DNA from: Lachnospiraceae bacterium MD329 | GTDB taxonomy: Bacteria; Bacillota; Clostridia; UBA1381 | DNA: 64,000 nt | Assembly: GCA_010206265.1 (NCBI GenBank) | Contig: VIQV01000028.1 | Span: forward strand, 32,027-96,026 | Reading direction: 5' to 3' | Part shown: positions 61,025 to 64,000 of the stretch, one piece after another | How the letters are laid out: the number at the start of each line of letters is the position of its first letter | Numbering within the stretch: the stretch's first letter is position 1 | Notes under the pieces: generated by a model | What the model was told of the DNA's origin: nothing | What the model saw: only the letters and a program-made list of their open reading frames with translations | Database searches by the model: none | Program-made: the position numbers and the translations under genes

Positions 61025-63400
61025 ATGAATAACATTACCCCGCTTATCTCACACGCATTTGAGAGAATAACAAAAAAGCCGACTTGTAGCGATAAAGGCT
61101 ATACAACCTCTACCTGTACTATGTGCGGCTTAAATTATGTTTCGGACTACACCGAGCCGACAGGTCATAATTGGGACGAGGGACACGCGGTTACTTCTTC
61201 CACCTGTACGGCGGAGGGCGTCATTGAATATCATTGTCAAAATGAGAATTGCAAGGAAAAAATGATTAAGTCGGAAAATGCAACGGGACATACACCTGGA
61301 ACGGCTGCAACCTGTACCGAGCCGCAGACTTGCGAGAAATGCGGTACGGTTTTAGAACTTCCGAAAAGACATAGCTATTCCGAAACGGTGATTGCTCCGA
61401 CTTGTACCGCAATGGGCTATTCCGTATTTGAGTGTACCGAGTGCGTCGACAGCTACACAGGGGATTTCACAGACAAGACTGAACATCATTATCATACAAG
61501 AGTAACGGAGCCGACTTGTACGGCTATGGGATTTACGGACTATGAGTGTACGGCTTGCGGTGATACATTCACAGCAGACTATACAGACAAAATCCCTCAC
61601 GATTATAAGTCAGAAATCACAAACCCGACTTGTACGGAATTTGGCTTTACAACATATACTTGTTCCGTATGCGGCGAGAGCTACACGGCAGATTACACAG
61701 ACAAATTACAGCATAATTACAACAAGCAGGTGATACCGCCTACTTGTACCGAACACGGATATACAGTCTATACTTGCCCCGATTGCGGAAATGAGTATAT
61801 CGGTGATTTGACAGAGTGCGAACAGCACAAATACACCGAAACGGTGATTGCCCCCACCTGTACGGGAATGGGATATACAATATTTACTTGTGAAACTTGC
61901 GGCGACGCATATAAATCCGAATACACGGAAGCGGCGGGACACAAGCCGTCCGATTGGATAATTGATGTTCCCGCTACAATCGAACATAGCGGCAGCAAAC
62001 ATACGGAATGTACCGTATGCGGAAATGTTTTGCAGACGGTTGAGCTTGCACAGTTGATTGACAAAGACAATTCGGACGAGGACGGAAACGCAAAAGTCGG
62101 CAGGTATGCCATTGTATTAACCGACAAGGACGGCAAACCGATTTTCAACAGCGAAATCACGATTGATAAGGACGATAATATTTCAATTAAGCTGCCCGAC
62201 GGCAGACTGCTTGACTATGCAGACCGCACCACGATTACCGTTATCAATACGGAAAATCAGACGGCGGCAAAGGATTTGAATATCTTTATCGCAGATATAA
62301 ACGGCAACAATGCAACAGGCATTACAGACGCAAACGGTCAGTTTATCGCCCCTGCTTCTTCATCTTCTACGGGTGATGATAACGGCACGATCGGCAAGGA
62401 CGAAAACAACGGCAAATTTACTTATGTTGTAAAGGTAACGGACAAGGCAAATGTAACTATCCCGAACTGTGAAACATATATCGGCGAAAGTAACAATGTT
62501 GTGGTAAAGCTGCCGGACGGCTTAATTTTGACGCAGGACAGCCCGACAATTATCCATATTGCAGACCAGAACGGCGTACCGCAGAAAGACGTTACTGTTA
62601 TAGTGATTGCCGATAAGGATTATATCGAAAAAGGCGTAACCGATATGTACGGTAAATTAACTGTGCCGCCTGTAAATTCAGGCTATACCGACAAGGACGG
62701 CAAGGTGAGCATACAGGGCTATTATGTTTTTGTAAATGATGAAAGCAAAAATATTGAAAGCGCGCTTGTAACCTTAAATGAGGACAATTCCTTTACAGTT
62801 CTGCTCCCTGCTGAAAGTCTGATTGACTATACGAACAGAATTACCGTAACCGTGCTTGACAAGGACGGCGGAGCCGTTAAGGATATGAATGTAACTGTAA
62901 AAGATGTTTCGGAAAATGAGAAAAGCGGTATTACTGATGAAAACGGCAAAATGACTGTACCCCCTCTTTCGGAGGACTACACCGACAGCGAGGGCAAAGC
63001 AAAGGTAAACGGTATGAATATTCTTGTTTCAGACGAAGCGACACCGATTGAAAACGCTTTTATCAGCATTGATGAAAACGGAAAAATCAATGTAACACTT
63101 CCTGAAGCAAACAAGATTGAAATTGCAAACCGTATCAGCGTAACCGTTACGGACAGCGAGGATAAGCCGATTAAGAGCTTGACGGTTCTTGTTTCGGAAA
63201 CGGCAGCAGAGGGCGCAGAAACCGAAGCAAAGACCGCCGAAGATGTAACGGACGACAACGGAAAAATCGTTGTACCGCCGACCAATACAGACCGTACCGA
63301 TACAAACGGCTATGCACAGGTGATTGAGGGCGAAAACAGCTATAACATTGTTGTTGAGGACACAAAGGCGAAAATTGAAAATGCTTATATCCGATTTTGA
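61025..63400 (+). CDS. large cysteine-repeat surface-protein fragment, truncated at both ends
   Basis: A 791-residue frame with no signal peptide and no ribosome site before ATG 61025; the frame is open only from 61001. Residues about 15-345 hold roughly eight repeats with a regular 38-residue period in the best five: PTCT..GYT.Y.C..CG..Y..DYT....H.Y, each with three cysteines and a histidine. Residues about 350-791 hold several 80-90-residue beta repeats (NRITVTVLDKDG, GKMTVPP, TDSEGKAKVNG, INVTLP). Such modules occur in big Firmicutes surface proteins. It stops at ENAYIRF, where sister repeats continue, exactly at the border with a VirB4 fragment, so the 3' end is also cut. Probably not exported or functional. 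Confidence 0.75.
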   Translation: MNNITPLISHAFERITKKPTCSDKGYTTSTCTMCGLNYVSDYTEPTGHNWDEGHAVTSSTCTAEGVIEYHCQNENCKEKMIKSENATGHTPGTAATCTEPQTCEKCGTVLELPKRHSYSETVIAPTCTAMGYSVFECTECVDSYTGDFTDKTEHHYHTRVTEPTCTAMGFTDYECTACGDTFTADYTDKIPHDYKSEITNPTCTEFGFTTYTCSVCGESYTADYTDKLQHNYNKQVIPPTCTEHGYTVYTCPDCGNEYIGDLTECEQHKYTETVIAPTCTGMGYTIFTCETCGDAYKSEYTEAAGHKPSDWIIDVPATIEHSGSKHTECTVCGNVLQTVELAQLIDKDNSDEDGNAKVGRYAIVLTDKDGKPIFNSEITIDKDDNISIKLPDGRLLDYADRTTITVINTENQTAAKDLNIFIADINGNNATGITDANGQFIAPASSSSTGDDNGTIGKDENNGKFTYVVKVTDKANVTIPNCETYIGESNNVVVKLPDGLILTQDSPTIIHIADQNGVPQKDVTVIVIADKDYIEKGVTDMYGKLTVPPVNSGYTDKDGKVSIQGYYVFVNDESKNIESALVTLNEDNSFTVLLPAESLIDYTNRITVTVLDKDGGAVKDMNVTVKDVSENEKSGITDENGKMTVPPLSEDYTDSEGKAKVNGMNILVSDEATPIENAFISIDENGKINVTLPEANKIEIANRISVTVTDSEDKPIKSLTVLVSETAAEGAETEAKTAEDVTDDNGKIVVPPTNTDRTDTNGYAQVIEGENSYNIVVEDTKAKIENAYIRF

Positions 63401-63593
63401 AAAGAGCATTGCCATAAAACCGCAGGGAGACGCATTTGACGAGATACGCGCGGAATATACCGCAATGCTGAAAAATCAGCTTGCAAGGGGCAATAACGGA
63501 ATTGTCCGAAAGAAATATATCACATTCGGCGTCGAAGCCGACAATATCCAGAACGCAAAGCAGAGATTGGAGCGTGTGGAAACGGACATATCT
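63381..63593 (+). pseudogene. VirB4-like conjugation ATPase fragment
   Basis: A frame reading SDFEKSIAIKPQGDAFDEI, then YTAMLKNQLARGNNGIVRKKYITFGVEADN and RLERVETDI. This is the segment found near the N-terminus of VirB4/TrsE-like ATPases of Firmicutes conjugative elements, as I remember that family. Both the upstream domain and the Walker motifs are absent. It overlaps the end of the surface-protein frame by about 20 bases at the junction. Confidence 0.6.
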
Positions 63594-63720
63594 ATAATCA
63601 AATTGATACGGTGGCTGTCCGTTCTCGGCCTGCGGGTGCGGTTCTTTTCTATCCGTTCTCTTATGGAATCCTCCGTGTACCACTCGCCTAACGTCTTGCC
63701 CTGCCCCATCCCCGAATTGA
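63591..63720 (-). pseudogene. possible relaxase (mobilisation protein) fragment
   Basis: On the minus strand the stretch reads GKTLGEWYTEDSIRERIEKN followed by RTRRPRTDSHRINLIID. It resembles the linker between the nuclease and C-terminal parts of Firmicutes element relaxases (YTEDAI.ERI ... NLIIDI). The piece is only about 40 codons, so the call is tentative. It is bounded by the VirB4 piece and the IS3 element. Confidence 0.35.
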
Positions 63721-64000
63721 TGGACAGAAAAAAGTATGATATAATGGAATGGACATATAAAAATCCATTACTAAAAAGGAGGATATTTTCAATGCCAATC
63801 AAAAAAGGAACAATGCCGCCACGCTATGATGAAGCGTTTAAAACCGGCGCCGTCAAAATGGTTACTGAACAAGGCCGCCCTGCTAAAGAGGTCGCCGCTG
63901 AACTCGGTATATGCATCGATACTTTAAAATCCTGGCTCAAACGTTTGGGTTTTCAACCTTCATCCGTTGCTCGTCAGAACCGCGATGACAGCCGTCGGCG
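63719..64000 (+). mobile_element. left end of an IS3-family insertion sequence
   Basis: Begins about where the relaxase fragment ends, with TGATGGACAGAAAAAAG as a candidate left terminal region, then a TATAAT-like box near 63738 and a strong AGGAGG before the orfA start. The right end is outside the window, so terminal repeats and target duplication cannot be checked. Confidence 0.65.
63792..64000 (+). CDS. IS3-family transposase OrfA (partial, runs off the window)
   Basis: The first 69 residues of an OrfA-type helix-turn-helix protein: RYDEAFKTGAVKMVTEQG, PAKEVAAELGICIDTLKSWLK and a basic linker. These are the HTH_Tnp_1 features that recognise the IS ends. OrfB with the DDE domain would lie beyond 64000, usually joined by a -1 frameshift. 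AAGGAGG sits 9 bases before ATG 63792. Confidence 0.9.
   Translation, partial: MPIKKGTMPPRYDEAFKTGAVKMVTEQGRPAKEVAAELGICIDTLKSWLKRLGFQPSSVARQNRDDSRR

Larger units (their letters stand above)
60205..63718. mobile_element. decayed mosaic of integrative conjugative element fragments
   Basis: Between the broken secreted-protein gene and the IS3 element lie pieces of several genes that normally occur complete in Tn1549-like Firmicutes elements: a RepA/DUF6017 C-terminus, a VirB4-like segment and a possible relaxase segment on the opposite strand, plus an IS110 transposase tail and a large surface-protein fragment. None is intact, and strands switch between pieces. The codon use (more C-ending codons) differs from the chromosome to the left. 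Borders are approximate. Confidence 0.65.

Noticed and set aside
61352..62160. CRISPR-like regular repetition in the 61.3-62 kb region
   Set aside because: The periodicity comes from coding repeats of a cysteine-rich protein with diverged DNA sequence, not identical repeats with unique spacers.

Overview
The window is a moderately AT-rich stretch of a Gram-positive, Clostridia-type (Firmicutes) chromosome. The gene families and their order point there: the yicC-remA-gmk-rpoZ-priA-def-fmt-rsmB-rlmN-prpC-prkC-rsgA-rpe-thiN run, an IspH protein fused to ribosomal S1 domains, a HutP-family protein, an NFACT/RqcH protein, tandem M42 peptidases, and strong GGAGG ribosome sites with sigma-A type promoters. 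I cannot name the genus.

Layout. 0-5.6 kb: the C-terminal end of a WYL regulator, a GyrI-like protein, galM, a PLP aminotransferase, and a two-gene surface-polymer pair (TagF-like plus GT2). 5.6-10.1 kb (minus strand): carA-carB behind a promoter, a 30-codon leader ORF and a terminator, arranged like a U-tract/leader-peptide attenuator. 10.2-12.1 kb: glnB-amt behind two consecutive hexaloop-plus-terminator elements that resemble ANTAR antitermination targets. 12.1-20.6 kb: an accessory envelope region with an unrecognised secreted protein, an LRR/copper-amine-oxidase-N surface protein, a MATE exporter, NFACT (minus strand) and a second secreted copper-amine-oxidase-N protein.

20.7-37.5 kb is a long, tightly packed housekeeping block for RNA, translation and signalling (yicC to pncC) with many 1-11 base overlaps. 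37.5-48.9 kb holds recA, ptsH, uvrC, pgeF, a peptide-type binding lipoprotein, an HI0933-like flavoprotein, a HutP-like protein, aroH, cmk, plsC and ispH-rpsA. 48.9-59.3 kb holds murD, three overlapping M42 peptidase genes (the middle one has lost several catalytic and metal-ligand residues), a zinc-PLC-like protein, a lone degenerate RnfC-like protein (minus strand), nadK-argR-recN, a thioesterase and smpB.

59.4-64 kb is a mobile-element scrapyard. A secreted-protein gene runs into foreign DNA near 60.2 kb. It is followed by pieces that look like an integrative conjugative element (RepA C-terminus, VirB4 piece, possible relaxase piece), an IS110-type transposase tail, a large cysteine-repeat surface-protein fragment cut at both ends, and the start of an IS3-family insertion sequence that leaves the window. 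No rRNA, tRNA or CRISPR array was seen. The most interesting signals are regulatory (the carAB and glnB-amt leaders, and a promoter embedded in a terminator before galM), together with the probable pseudoenzyme in the M42 trio.
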